DNA of 64,000 bases from Theionarchaea archaeon (GCA_018992685.1 JACVGT010000011.1:178094-242093); one strand, 5' to 3'; positions 43,562-52,222 are shown, counted from the first letter of the stretch. Made by a program: numbers and translations. Notes: generated by a model from the letters alone, not told the origin.

Positions 43562-43888
43562 GTGAATCAAGACCTAGACAAGTATATAACTTGCATCAAG
43601 GGAGAGTACAAAGGGGAGATAGTCTTGTTTTCCCTGAGTAACTGTGCACGCTGCAAGAAAGTCAAGAAAACTCTCAATGAAATGGGTGTTCAGTACTACT
43701 ACATAGATATCGACCGTGCTGATGAAAAGGACAGACCACGGCTCATGGAAACTGTAGAAAGGTGGAATCCCGCTTGTGTTTTCCCCACTGTGGTCATCAA
43801 CAAGACTATCTGTGTTACGGGCGATCCTTCCCGGATCTCCGACACTCTGGAAGAGTTCTGTCTTCCAGCAGTAAACACCCAGAATTAA
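43562..43888 (+). CDS. Glutaredoxin-like protein
   Basis: A 108-residue thioredoxin-fold protein. 'EIVLFSLSNCARCKKVKKTLNEMGVQYYYIDID' carries the CxxC redox site (Cys28, Cys31), and 'FPTVVINKTICVTGD' contains the cis-proline loop. It starts with GTG, seven bases after a strong GGAGGTGAT site. It probably reduces small protein disulfides; its reductant is unknown. A perfect palindrome lies ten bases after its stop codon. Confidence 0.9.
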   Translation: MNQDLDKYITCIKGEYKGEIVLFSLSNCARCKKVKKTLNEMGVQYYYIDIDRADEKDRPRLMETVERWNPACVFPTVVINKTICVTGDPSRISDTLEEFCLPAVNTQN

Positions 43889-43897
43889 GCCGAGTAC

Positions 43898-43917
43898 AAG
43901 AGTGCTTAAGCACTCTT
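43898..43917. terminator. Perfect 20-bp palindrome after the glutaredoxin gene
   Basis: AAGAGTGCTT is followed at once by its exact reverse complement AAGCACTCTT. As RNA it can fold into a hairpin, and a T-run ends the second arm, so it may act as a terminator; it could also be an operator for a dimeric regulator of the ABC genes downstream. Confidence 0.5.
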
Positions 43918-44046
43918 TCAGCTGCCTCCTGTCTTCTTCTGTAGCATTGTAACTCCTTCTGCCGAAGCTGTATCAAAAATCAAATCCACATACATTTCAA
44001 GACTGACGGGAAAAGCTTATTAATGAGGAATCACACGTTCTTTGTT

Positions 44047-44790
44047 ATGCAGAAAGTAATCATTATTGAAGATCTAACCAAGAGATTCGAAGATATTACG
44101 GCAATAGACCATCTCACTCTTGAAGTACCCAAGGGAGAACTTTTCGGCCTTCTGGGCCCAAATGGGGCCGGAAAGACCACAACTATCAACGTCCTGTGTG
44201 GCATTCTCGCCCCCACTTCCGGGAAGGTGATGGTTGGTGGATACAATGTTTTCACTGAACCACGGAAAGTCAAGTCCCTCATCGGTGTCTGTCCCCAGGA
44301 CACAGCAGTCTACGATTATCTAACAGGGAGAGAGAACATAGAATTCTTCGGGCACCTCTACAACCTGCCCCAGGAGACCCTCGCGAGAAACTCAGCTGAC
44401 CTCCTCCAAAAGATGGAATTGACTGATCACCAGAACAGAAGAGTCAGCAAGTATTCAGGGGGCATGCGCCGGCGCATCAACCTTGCCATGGCGTTGGTCC
44501 ATAGCCCGGAGATAGCATTTCTCGATGAACCCACAGTTGCCATGGATCCCCAGTCTCGCCATGCGGTTTGGGACTTTATACGAGAACAAAAGAGCCAGGG
44601 GAAGACCATCATACTCACCACCCATTACATGGAGGAGGCAGAGGAACTCTGTGATCGAGTGGGAATTATTGACTATGGACGACTCATTGCCTTCGGGAGC
44701 CCAGCAGAGCTTAGGCAGAAATACAACGCTGAAAACCTTGAAGACGTCTTCATTCAGCTTACCGGGAGACGCATTCGGGAGGCGGTATGA
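44047..44790 (+). CDS. ABC-2 type exporter, ATP-binding subunit
   Basis: A 247-residue ATPase of the DrrA/CcmA-like group that powers export or antibiotic resistance carriers. Walker A 'GPNGAGKTT' (about 40-48), Q-loop 'CPQDTAV', signature 'YSGGMRRR', Walker B 'IAFLDEP' and the 'THYMEEAEELCDRV' switch histidine are all present. The start 44047 is 28 bp after GCTTATTAA; the ATG at 44023 overlaps the box. It overlaps the permease gene by four bases. Confidence 0.93.
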   Translation: MQKVIIIEDLTKRFEDITAIDHLTLEVPKGELFGLLGPNGAGKTTTINVLCGILAPTSGKVMVGGYNVFTEPRKVKSLIGVCPQDTAVYDYLTGRENIEFFGHLYNLPQETLARNSADLLQKMELTDHQNRRVSKYSGGMRRRINLAMALVHSPEIAFLDEPTVAMDPQSRHAVWDFIREQKSQGKTIILTTHYMEEAEELCDRVGIIDYGRLIAFGSPAELRQKYNAENLEDVFIQLTGRRIREAV

Positions 44791-45950
44791 TGAACAGCGA
44801 GAGAATGCTGGCCTTTACTAGGAAAAACCTCAAACAAATAGTGCGAGAACCAGCAAGCTTGTTCCTTGTTATTCTATTTCCCGTGGTCCTGACCCTGGTC
44901 TTTGGGATATCCTTTGGAGGCATTGGAGGAGAACAGTCGGCAGTCTACGACATCGGTGTGGTAACCCTGGATGCCGGAACGTATCCTGTATGGGCTTTAA
45001 CGTTTGTGGATGCTCTAGATTCTACGGAGATCCTGATTATCAGGAGGTATGAAACCCTGGAAGCGGCCCAGAACGATCTGATACAGGGGTCTGTCAAGGC
45101 AGTACTGGTTATTCCGGAACGCTTTGGAGAGAGCTGCACCTCTTTTGTCCAAGCTCCTGAAAATCCTGCCCTGTGGGTTGAGTCTACTGTTGACCTATTC
45201 CTGGATAGTGGGTCCATGTTTGCCACCCAGGCCATCCCACCAATCATTCAGCAGGTCTTGACAACGCTGATTGCAGGTGAACAGCCCACCGTCCAGCTCC
45301 CGGTTCACCTGGGGATTCCCTCTCTCGTAGAGGCAGAATCTCTTACCGTGTTTGACTACTTCACACCCGGAATTTTTGCCTTTGCCGTCATCTTCTTGAC
45401 GATGATCGTAGCACAGACATTCACCGTGGACCGTGAGAAAGGGCTTCTTCGCAGGATTAACACGACTCCTGCTTCTCCTTTCGAAGTCATTCTGGGCTAC
45501 ACCATATCCAATATGGGGCTGGCTGTGATTCAGGTGGCTGTCGTCTTTGCCATGGCTTTCCTGGTGGGGTATTCTACTCCTGCAGGACTTCCTGGTTTAT
45601 TCTTCGCCTTCGTCATTGTTATGGTATTTGCCCTATGTTCTGTGGGGTTCGGACTGATCACAGCTTCCATAGCCAAGACGCCTGGAGCTGCTACTGGAAT
45701 CTCTTTTGTGTTCATCGTGCCTCAGATGTTTTTGGGAACCTTTGTTTCAGTGGGACTGTCTTCTGTTGCCCAGACCGCAGGGAAATTTGTCCCCAGCTAC
45801 TATGTGACCGATGCCCTGACCTCCTTATTGCTACGAGGGGCACCTGTAACCAGTCAGACAGTGGTACTGGATTTTGTGGTGGTCACTGCAGTTAGTATAG
45901 GAGTTCTTATGGTAGGCGCTCTTGCTTTCCGGAGATATGGAAATACCTGA
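44787..45950 (+). CDS. ABC-2 type exporter, permease subunit
   Basis: A 387-residue membrane protein with one N-terminal helix (about 22-44), a large exterior loop of about 150 residues and five C-terminal helices, the standard ABC-2 layout. 'VDREKGLLRRINTTPASPFEVILGY' is the conserved amphipathic coupling segment. It is translated by ATGATG overlap from the ATPase gene. The substrate is unknown; lipid-like or drug-like molecules are typical. Confidence 0.93.
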   Translation: MMNSERMLAFTRKNLKQIVREPASLFLVILFPVVLTLVFGISFGGIGGEQSAVYDIGVVTLDAGTYPVWALTFVDALDSTEILIIRRYETLEAAQNDLIQGSVKAVLVIPERFGESCTSFVQAPENPALWVESTVDLFLDSGSMFATQAIPPIIQQVLTTLIAGEQPTVQLPVHLGIPSLVEAESLTVFDYFTPGIFAFAVIFLTMIVAQTFTVDREKGLLRRINTTPASPFEVILGYTISNMGLAVIQVAVVFAMAFLVGYSTPAGLPGLFFAFVIVMVFALCSVGFGLITASIAKTPGAATGISFVFIVPQMFLGTFVSVGLSSVAQTAGKFVPSYYVTDALTSLLLRGAPVTSQTVVLDFVVVTAVSIGVLMVGALAFRRYGNT

Positions 45951-45983
45951 CTCCGCACTGCCTATTACGCTGAAAGGCTTTCA

Positions 45984-46151
45984 TCAAAAGTCAGGTGTTT
46001 CATCTTTTTCAAACAGCAGGTAATGATTGACCAGAGTGGGTGATCCTTGGGCCTGGTACGTGTGAAGGTGCCACCCACCTTTCTGATAGTCTGCAATGAC
46101 CTGGCCAATCCTTTCATGATGTTCCACTTTGACACATGTGTAGGTTTTCAC
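45984..46151 (-). CDS. DUF4177-like mini-protein (55 residues)
   Basis: A minus-strand gene starting with GTG at 46151, behind GGAGG with a 7-base gap. It reads VKTYTCVKVEHHERIGQVIA, then a 'YQKGGWHLHTYQAQG' turn, and a final strand 'VNHYLLFEK'. This strand-helix-GW-strand plan is the one seen in DUF4177-type small proteins. The upstream small gene's stop overlaps the start in GTGA, so the two are translated together. The function is unknown. Confidence 0.65.
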   Translation of the reverse strand: MKTYTCVKVEHHERIGQVIADYQKGGWHLHTYQAQGSPTLVNHYLLFEKDETPDF

Positions 46152-46330
46152 GTAGATTCCTCCACTTCAACGAACCTGAAGTAATGACGGCTCCACGTAT
46201 AAAACATTGCCTGCTCCTTCCAGAGGCAGAACGATCGACCTTGCTCACCCATTTCTTTGCCGTCCCACTTGTCAATTATCCAGCGAGTCTCCAATGAAAT
46301 GACCTGCGGAAATCCGAAAAATTCTGGCAC
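46148..46330 (-). CDS. Small tryptophan-rich protein (60 residues)
   Basis: A minus-strand frame from GTG 46330 with composition typical of a real protein: 'SLETRWIIDKWDGKEMGEQG', then 'FCLWKEQAMFYTWSRHYFRF'. Its stop overlaps the start of the next gene (GTGA), strongly suggesting an operon. A shared ACTTAAAAACC element (46345-46355) lies 20 bp upstream and, in the other direction, before the 46425 gene. I do not recognise the family. A longer start upstream of the box is possible but not needed. Confidence 0.55.
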   Translation of the reverse strand: MPEFFGFPQVISLETRWIIDKWDGKEMGEQGRSFCLWKEQAMFYTWSRHYFRFVEVEEST

Positions 46331-46424
46331 AACTGATGAAAGAAAGGTTTTTAAGTCGGGGGAAAGAAGAAATGACAGGGAGAACACTGGAAGCCAGGAT
46401 CATTTCCAGTGCGGAGGTGGTTGG

Positions 46425-46856
46425 ATGTTTTCTCAACAGAGGAAATACACGTATCAGAGAAAAGTATACCTTGCATGGATTGGAATCGTACTGTGTCTCC
46501 TGGCACTGTCCTTCATGTCTTTTCTTGAGGGATGGCTCATTGTCTCAGTGGGAATCTTCATCGTGGCTGTCTACTGGCTGGCCGAGACATTCTATGGGTT
46601 CAGAAAGAGTGTCCTTGTTACCACAGATGATGAGATAATAATTACGCGATCGCTGCTTTTTGGGTCTTTTCGAATTCCTACGAAAGACATTGTAAAGATA
46701 GCCCTGAAAAAGGACAGCTTCTGGCCTCGAGCTACCATTTTCTTTAATCTCAAAGATGGAGTCAGGAATTTTCCAATTATGGTTCGAAGCTTGCGGAAGG
46801 AAGACAAGGCTGCACTCTTTGAATATTTAGAGAATCTTCAAGAGAGAGCCCAGTAG
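46425..46856 (+). CDS. Membrane protein with a PH-like (YdbT-type) domain
   Basis: A 143-residue protein with two close membrane helices (about 15-33 and 37-56), then a C-terminal bacterial-PH-like sheet: 'KSVLVTTDDEIIITRSLLFGSFRIPTKDIVKIAL'. A GGAGGTGG site five bases before the ATG at 46425 fixes the start; a longer frame from 46257 would cross the promoter. Proteins of this plan are common in archaea and bacteria with unknown roles at the membrane. Confidence 0.8.
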   Translation: MFSQQRKYTYQRKVYLAWIGIVLCLLALSFMSFLEGWLIVSVGIFIVAVYWLAETFYGFRKSVLVTTDDEIIITRSLLFGSFRIPTKDIVKIALKKDSFWPRATIFFNLKDGVRNFPIMVRSLRKEDKAALFEYLENLQERAQ

Positions 46857-46909
46857 GGAGAAAAGGTCACAGGCAAACCTTTTTTACTCATGAACCCATG
46901 TAGCCTACA

Positions 46910-48151
46910 ATGAACCATCAGAGTCTTGAGACACCTCGATGCAAGATCTTTGTTGACATGCATAGGACTACCGGCATCTCTAGGGAGAAGTGCATCTATT
47001 GTAAGGGCCGATTGCTGTGCGGTCTCCCCAAGTGCCCCATCTTTGAACAGGTCCACATTCGCAGCAAGATAGAACTCGCAGATCACTTCTTTGGGCCTTC
47101 TCCTTCTGTGTTTGTAGGCTGGCAGAACTATCCTCGAGTACATGCAGGGCCTCTTTCCCTGAGTTTCAGCCCCGATGACCCCGCCCTCTTTGACAATCCG
47201 GGACGGTGGTATGGTTCTGAACTACCTCAGGTTGTGGATCTGCGGTCTGCATTAATCCGCTCAAAGGAAAAAGTCAATGTTAATATCCCCTCTGAAACCC
47301 TGCAGCTTTTGGCCCTTGCCAAAACCCCTCCGGATATTGAAGTGACTCTGCAGAGGAAACCTGCCTTCAGTATTGTGTTTTCTGCAATTGCACAGCCTAT
47401 GGGCCCCTCTGGAATGATTAAGGAACTGGAGATTGCAGACAATGTATCGGTTAATAAGCCTGTGGAACGGGTAACTACTGACGAAATGAATGCACAGGAG
47501 GCAGTCTGGAAACTATACACCTCTGATGTTGATGTCTATGCTTTGACCCGGTTGATGAGTGCAGGACTCCTGGGCATCAAGAAGAAAATGGTACCCACTC
47601 GATGGAGCATAACCACAGTGGATAATATTCTCGGGAACATTCTCATTGAGAGAATCAAGGAACTTCCCGTTCTGGATGAGTATGTGGTATACAGCAATGA
47701 ATACTTGGGTAACCACTTTGAGATCTTGGTTTTACCTCAGCGATGGGAGTATGAACAGTTGGAAGCATGGGTCCCTGATACCTTCTGGACCTTCGGCATG
47801 GAGGAGACCCGGATCATTGGGGAGCATGAAACCTATACCGGGCGAAGTGATTATGCCATCCGAGAAGGTGGAGGCTACTATGCTGTGAGGATGGCGTGCC
47901 TGGAAAAACTTCAGGAGCTCAAGAAGCAGGCAGCAGTCCTGGTCTTCAGGGAGACCACACCTGATTATTTTCTGTGTGTGGGAGTATGGGAATGCAGAGA
48001 GAATGTAAGAAACGCTGTCCAGGTGGGAACGTTTGCCACTCTTCAGGAGGCACTAGAGAGTATATCCTTGCGTCTCACCATCCCCATGGAGGAATGGAAG
48101 GGAAAATCAGTAATCTTGAGCCAGACGAAACTTGATTCCTGGATGCGATAA
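46910..48151 (+). CDS. nreA: DNA repair protein NreA
   Basis: An archaeal repair protein shown in Haloferax and Archaeoglobus to act in the response to DNA damage with PCNA. The 413-residue protein has the N-terminal zinc motif 'CIYCKGRLLCGLPKCPI' (about 28-44), 'FVGWQNYPRVHAGPLSL' and 'PTRWSITTVDNILG' (the conserved NreA core), and ends in QTKLDSWMR. The Q-x2-L-x2-W pattern is the PCNA-interacting PIP box typical for this family. CCTTTTTTACT is centred 26 bp before the ATG. Confidence 0.93.
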   Translation: MNHQSLETPRCKIFVDMHRTTGISREKCIYCKGRLLCGLPKCPIFEQVHIRSKIELADHFFGPSPSVFVGWQNYPRVHAGPLSLSFSPDDPALFDNPGRWYGSELPQVVDLRSALIRSKEKVNVNIPSETLQLLALAKTPPDIEVTLQRKPAFSIVFSAIAQPMGPSGMIKELEIADNVSVNKPVERVTTDEMNAQEAVWKLYTSDVDVYALTRLMSAGLLGIKKKMVPTRWSITTVDNILGNILIERIKELPVLDEYVVYSNEYLGNHFEILVLPQRWEYEQLEAWVPDTFWTFGMEETRIIGEHETYTGRSDYAIREGGGYYAVRMACLEKLQELKKQAAVLVFRETTPDYFLCVGVWECRENVRNAVQVGTFATLQEALESISLRLTIPMEEWKGKSVILSQTKLDSWMR

Positions 48152-48358
48152 CGCTCTGGATTTCAAAAGCTCTTCTTTTCACGTTCCCGAATGGTCAAAA
48201 TATCCCCCGTAGATCGAAAAGCACTATCTAGATTCACTTCTGCGAAAATGCAAAAACGCGCAATAGGATACGATTTCTTATTTTAGATGAATATTAGACA
48301 ATAAAGTGTAAAAAAAGTTATATATTCTCGTTATTACTGAAAACTGAGGTGATTACAC

Positions 48359-48433
48359 ATGAATCTCGAATATGCTCTTGCAAAGCTCAGGATAGAAGAG
48401 AGTCACAAGAACGCATTCCAGAAAAAGGCGTAA
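48359..48433 (+). CDS. 24-residue mini-protein with a strong ribosome site
   Basis: The frame reads MNLEYALAKLRIEESHKNAF and ends QKKA. A full GAGGTGAT site stands six bases before the ATG, and a GTTATATATTC box lies about 40 bp upstream in an A-rich setting, so promoter, ribosome site and ORF all agree. After the stop comes a T/C-rich terminator (CTCTTTCTTCTTCTTTG). The peptide is probably one amphipathic, basic helix. No family is known to me. Confidence 0.6.
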   Translation: MNLEYALAKLRIEESHKNAFQKKA

Positions 48434-48594
48434 GGCTCTTTCTTCTTCTTTGATTACTTCCCTCATTTACGGTTTTTAGGATTCAACCAGTGTATGGGAA
48501 ACGACCTGTTGAGCAGTAGGTTCTCAGTACTCATTTCTGCTGATCGTTGCCGTGGTGTAAAAAAGGTTAAATACATCTTCGTCCTGTTCTTTTC

Positions 48595-49764
48595 ATGGAT
48601 GTTGGAATTGTGGGAAAGCCAAATGTAGGAAAATCTACGTTCTTCAATGCCTGTACGCTGGGAGCAGCAGAGGTGGCCAGCTACCCCTTTACCACCATCA
48701 AATCCAATATTGGGGTTGCCTTTGTCACAGCCCCCTGTCCTTGCAGAGAACTGGAGATTCAATGCAGTCCCAAGAACTCCCGGTGCATCAAAGGTACGCG
48801 CCTTATTCCCACCCGAATCATTGATGTGGCTGGCCTGGTGCCAGAAGCCCACTCTGGAAGGGGATTGGGAAACAGGTTCCTGGATGATATCATGCGTGCT
48901 GAGGTGCTCATCCACATCATTGATGCTTCGGGGAAGACAGATGAGGAAGGGAGGCCCACCGACCACCATGATCCCCTGGAAGATGTTAAGTTCCTGGAAA
49001 AGGAAATCGATGCCTGGTTCCTTGATAGACTTTCCGATAAATGGAAAAAATTGTCCAGGAGGGTGAGTTCAGAGCATCTAGATCTCCACAAGCTGTTGGC
49101 AGAAAAATTCAACATTGTCACAGAAGAGGACATTCTGAGGGCACTTCACACGACGAAATTTGATGCTTCACGACCTGATTCCTGGAGTAACCAGCAGTTG
49201 CAGGAGTTCTCCGTTGAATTAAGGAAGATTACCAAACCAATCGTCATTGCAGCGAACAAGGCAGACATTGCGCCCGAAGAGAATATTGAACGGTTGAACG
49301 AGGTTGGAGCTATTCCAGCCAGTGCAGAGGCTGAACTGGCTCTCAGAAGAGCAGAGATCCATGGATTGATAACCTATGTCCCGGGGAGTGACCGTTTTGA
49401 CGTGAATTCTGACCTCAACAGTGCCCAGAAACAGGCGCTGGAGAAAATACAGCACTTTCTAGATCGGTTCGGATCCACAGGAGTGCAGGATTGTCTGAAC
49501 CATGCAGTGTTCGATATATTGGATCGCATTGTTGTATACCCTGTAGAGAATGAGCATCACTATTCGGATTCCTTTGACAATGTTCTCCCTGATTCATACT
49601 TGATGCGCACGGGTGACACTTCTCACGATTTGGCGTACAAAATTCACACAGATCTGGGTCAAACTTTCATCTATGCAGTCAACGCCCGGACGCATATGCG
49701 TATAAAGGAGGACTACAAATTACAGAATGGCGATATCATCAAAATTGTGGCCGCTGCCAAGTGA
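48595..49764 (+). CDS. ychF: YchF-family GTPase/ATPase (archaeal type)
   Basis: A 389-residue Obg-related P-loop NTPase with ribosome-linked roles. G1 'GIVGKPNVGKST' (about 4-15), switch-I 'ASYPFTTIKSNIG', G3 'IDVAGLVPEAHSGRGLGNRFL', G4-like 'ANKADI', a coiled insertion (about 130-200) of the archaeal/eukaryotic subfamily, and a C-terminal TGS domain (about 310-388; 'MRTGDTSHDLAYKIHTDLG') are visible. GGTTAAATAC is centred 26 bp before the start. Confidence 0.93.
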   Translation: MDVGIVGKPNVGKSTFFNACTLGAAEVASYPFTTIKSNIGVAFVTAPCPCRELEIQCSPKNSRCIKGTRLIPTRIIDVAGLVPEAHSGRGLGNRFLDDIMRAEVLIHIIDASGKTDEEGRPTDHHDPLEDVKFLEKEIDAWFLDRLSDKWKKLSRRVSSEHLDLHKLLAEKFNIVTEEDILRALHTTKFDASRPDSWSNQQLQEFSVELRKITKPIVIAANKADIAPEENIERLNEVGAIPASAEAELALRRAEIHGLITYVPGSDRFDVNSDLNSAQKQALEKIQHFLDRFGSTGVQDCLNHAVFDILDRIVVYPVENEHHYSDSFDNVLPDSYLMRTGDTSHDLAYKIHTDLGQTFIYAVNARTHMRIKEDYKLQNGDIIKIVAAAK

Positions 49765-49771
49765 TGCGGAA

Positions 49772-49782
49772 ACCTTTATAAA
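49772..49782 (+). promoter_or_regulatory. TATA element setting the DUF835 gene start
   Basis: CCTTTATAAAG lies in the short space after ychF. Its centre is 28 bp before ATG 49805, so starts within ychF (49727) or at 49784 are unlikely. Confidence 0.6.
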
Positions 49783-49804
49783 GATGAACTCGTTTCAAAG
49801 GACA

Positions 49805-50539
49805 ATGGACCGCTTTAGGTGGGTAGCTCTGCATAGTGTTGAAAAGAACCTGACAGCAGGGCGAGGTGAAATCTGGCACGAAAGGCTCGGTAAAAGTAGG
49901 AAGCATGTGTTATGGAGAAGTGGGGAAATGCTCCTTGTTATACTGCCAGTGATTGGATGTATCTTTCGGTATTCTCTTGCTTTTTTGGGCTGTGGACTCG
50001 TGGTGTGCGCTCTTGTGGGACCTCCCTTTCTTACCAGGAAAGACACAGCCAGCAGATCCTCTCCTGAATTGGAGATGCCCCTCGAGCTGGGACTTGGGTA
50101 TGTCGTTTACGAAAAGACTCCTGACACGAGTATACAACGATTTCAAGTGCATGTTGAACAGGGAGAAAAAGGACTATTGGTCTCCCGGAAATTCCCCAAA
50201 CATACCACGAGCAAACACAATCTCGACAACGTGGAATGCGTGTGGCTGAGCACTGCAGAAGGCGAGGAAAACTGGATTGATCCCTGTAACCTCTCCAAGC
50301 TGCACCACGTCATGACAGATTTTATTCGCAATGCTCCTGTTTCTATTGTTTTCTTTGAAGGATTTGAGTACCTGATGGTGAGGAACAGTTTTCTGACTGC
50401 TCTGAAATTCGTCCAGAGTATCATGGATGAGGTGGTCCTGCATCAATCGCACTTGATACTTTCTATTAATCCAGACGCCTTCAGCAAGGCAGAACTAGCA
50501 TTAATCAGAAGAGAATTGTTAGAACTGGACGTTGGTTAG
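49805..50539 (+). CDS. DUF835-domain membrane protein
   Basis: A 244-residue protein: a short N-terminal region, a double membrane segment (about 38-70), then a DUF835 domain (about 95-240). The block 'SIVFFEGFEYLMVRNSFLTALKFVQSIMDEVVLH' and 'LILSINPDAFSKAELALIRREL' is diagnostic. DUF835 is mostly found in euryarchaea, often at the end of sensor proteins, and looks like a P-loop-derived domain without its nucleotide motif. Its end overlaps by four bases the convergent CMD-family gene. Confidence 0.88.
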   Translation: MDRFRWVALHSVEKNLTAGRGEIWHERLGKSRKHVLWRSGEMLLVILPVIGCIFRYSLAFLGCGLVVCALVGPPFLTRKDTASRSSPELEMPLELGLGYVVYEKTPDTSIQRFQVHVEQGEKGLLVSRKFPKHTTSKHNLDNVECVWLSTAEGEENWIDPCNLSKLHHVMTDFIRNAPVSIVFFEGFEYLMVRNSFLTALKFVQSIMDEVVLHQSHLILSINPDAFSKAELALIRRELLELDVG

Positions 50540-50874
50540 GGTACCATTTCATCGAGAACCTGAAATGCATGCCTGAGGTGGGGGATGGTGATGGAGCCTC
50601 CTACCACGAGGGCAACATTGAGTGCATCGTAGAATTCCTCTCGGGTTACTCCCAGGTCTCTACATTGAATAATGTGGTAGGTTATACAATCGTTGCAGCG
50701 GAGAACGGTGGAAGCCACCAGTCCAAGCAATTCCTTAGTCTTTTCAGACAGGGCACCTTCCCGGTAGGCTGCAGCATCCAGGTTGAAAAAGCGGGTGATC
50801 CCCTTGTGGTGGGTGCTCAAGATTCTCTCGTTCATTTTCCTTCTGTATGTCTCGAAATCATCAATTGCAGACAT
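50536..50874 (-). CDS. Carboxymuconolactone decarboxylase (AhpD-like) family protein
   Basis: A 112-residue all-helical protein. 'LGLVASTVLRCNDCITYHIIQCRDLGVTREEFYDALNVA' contains the CxxC...H redox motif of AhpD-like peroxidase partners (Cys about 60 and 63, His 67). It probably handles peroxides or acts as a disulfide donor rather than a decarboxylase. It converges on the DUF835 gene with a four-base overlap. Confidence 0.9.
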   Translation of the reverse strand: MSAIDDFETYRRKMNERILSTHHKGITRFFNLDAAAYREGALSEKTKELLGLVASTVLRCNDCITYHIIQCRDLGVTREEFYDALNVALVVGGSITIPHLRHAFQVLDEMVP

Positions 50875-50940
50875 AGTTCTTCTAGGGATGAGACTCTTAA
50901 AAACAGTAGCTCTATTCTACCTGATGGGATCTTATGCAAA

Positions 50941-50950
50941 CCTTTATATG
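50941..50950 (+). promoter_or_regulatory. TATA element of the HAD hydrolase gene
   Basis: CCTTTATATG is centred 27 bp before the ATG at 50973, again the leaderless arrangement. Confidence 0.65.
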
Positions 50951-50972
50951 AACACTCCCTCGAACCAGAAGA

Positions 50973-51677
50973 ATGCCGGTCCGAGCTGTTCTCTTCGATC
51001 TAGGAGAGACCCTGGTGGGAAATAATCTCAACACATTTGAAACATTTCACAGGATTTTGGAATCTGCAGGGTTCACTGTCTCCGTCAGACAGGTTGAAGA
51101 GGCTTTTCATCTGTTGAAAGATGGTGAAGGTGTGGTTTTCGACCAACTCCAGGGTAAGATACCGCCACAAGACTTATACAGCCTGTGGGACAGCATGGTT
51201 TTGCGGGCACTGGGCATTGAAGATGATGGAACTCTTGCAATTGCTATTGATAACCAGTGGAATGCTGTCAGCAGCCCTTTTGCATACCCGGATGTTGCTC
51301 CTTTTCTGGCATTTCTGAAGGAGAGGGGAATTAAAACAGGAATTGTCTCCAATGCGTACCAGGAAGAAATCCAGGATATTCTAGAGATCGTAGGGCTTGA
51401 CCCACGAGAATTCGGTGTCATTGTAGGAGGAGACACGGTACACAGAGCCAAGCCTGATCCATATATCTTTCAATATGCTGTGGAGACTCTGGGGATACCG
51501 CCCAGTGAGGCAATATTTGTAGGAAATCAAATGGAAAAAGACTACACTGCAGCAGAAAAGGCTGGGTTGGTTCCTTTCTTGGTACTACGATCTTCGTCTG
51601 GCACTCTACCAGAAGGGATACGGACGGTGACAACCCTCGAGGCATTATACGAAGTCGTGGAAGAACACATCCCGTGA
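50973..51677 (+). CDS. HAD-superfamily hydrolase
   Basis: A 234-residue phosphatase-type protein. Motif I 'AVLFDLGETLVG' has the nucleophile Asp but Gly in place of the usual second Asp (DxD), and the next-position pattern DLGETL is typical of the variant group of archaeal HADs. Motif II is 'IVSNAY', the conserved lysine is in 'RAKPDPYIFQYA', and motif III 'IFVGNQMEKDYTAAEKAG' has Asn where Asp is common. The changed motif I could alter the reaction. Helical cap at about 15-90. Confidence 0.88.
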   Translation: MPVRAVLFDLGETLVGNNLNTFETFHRILESAGFTVSVRQVEEAFHLLKDGEGVVFDQLQGKIPPQDLYSLWDSMVLRALGIEDDGTLAIAIDNQWNAVSSPFAYPDVAPFLAFLKERGIKTGIVSNAYQEEIQDILEIVGLDPREFGVIVGGDTVHRAKPDPYIFQYAVETLGIPPSEAIFVGNQMEKDYTAAEKAGLVPFLVLRSSSGTLPEGIRTVTTLEALYEVVEEHIP

Positions 51678-51771
51678 CCCTTTCTTTGAACTAGAATGAG
51701 GTTTGAAATGTCGAAGGTCAGGAGCGGGCAGAATCAACAATTAACGTGAGAAATCGAACTATCATCAACCA

Positions 51772-51794
51772 TAAAAAAACAAAAAAGAGAAAAG
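51772..51794 (-). terminator. T-rich terminator of the 55-residue protein gene
   Basis: Read on the minus strand, T-runs of six and seven lie about 30-50 bases after the stop codon. Confidence 0.5.
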
Positions 51795-51824
51795 GAATCG
51801 TGCTGATCAAGGAAACCAGTCAGG

Positions 51825-51992
51825 TTACCAGTTGTACCAGCTCCTCATCAATGCTGCATCAGTGGTGAACTGACCAACTTTGGTCTCCGATTGATCAGAG
51901 TAATCTGGAACGTGAGATACAGTCTGAGAGACAGTCCTTCCCAGACGTGCAACCCTGTTTCGTACATTTCCCTTGAGATTTGCAACACTCAT
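51825..51992 (-). CDS. 55-residue small protein with a very strong ribosome site
   Basis: The minus-strand frame starts MSVANLKGNVRNRVARLGRT and ends RSWYNW. AAAGGAGGG stands six bases before the ATG, and a TTTATATATTC box with an A-rich BRE side (about 52051-52062) is upstream, so expression may be high. The N-terminal half is a basic amphipathic helix, the second half polar, with an aromatic C-terminus. No zinc site or membrane helix. I do not recognise the family. It is divergent from the 52223 gene. Confidence 0.7.
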   Translation of the reverse strand: MSVANLKGNVRNRVARLGRTVSQTVSHVPDYSDQSETKVGQFTTDAALMRSWYNW

Positions 51993-52222
51993 GTTAGATC
52001 CCTCCTTTTTAATGTTTAAGACCCCACAGGTCTATACTATTATCAGAAGGTGAATATATAAACATTTCGACAAAAAAAGTACATAAAACGTAAAATATGG
52101 TAAAATAATATTACATATGGGCTTTTTCTACAGAGGAGATGTACTGGATGTGGTTGGCATGCATAACGTTTATATGCCACACATTTGTACCGAATAGAGG
52201 AGGGAATATCATTACCCCCACG

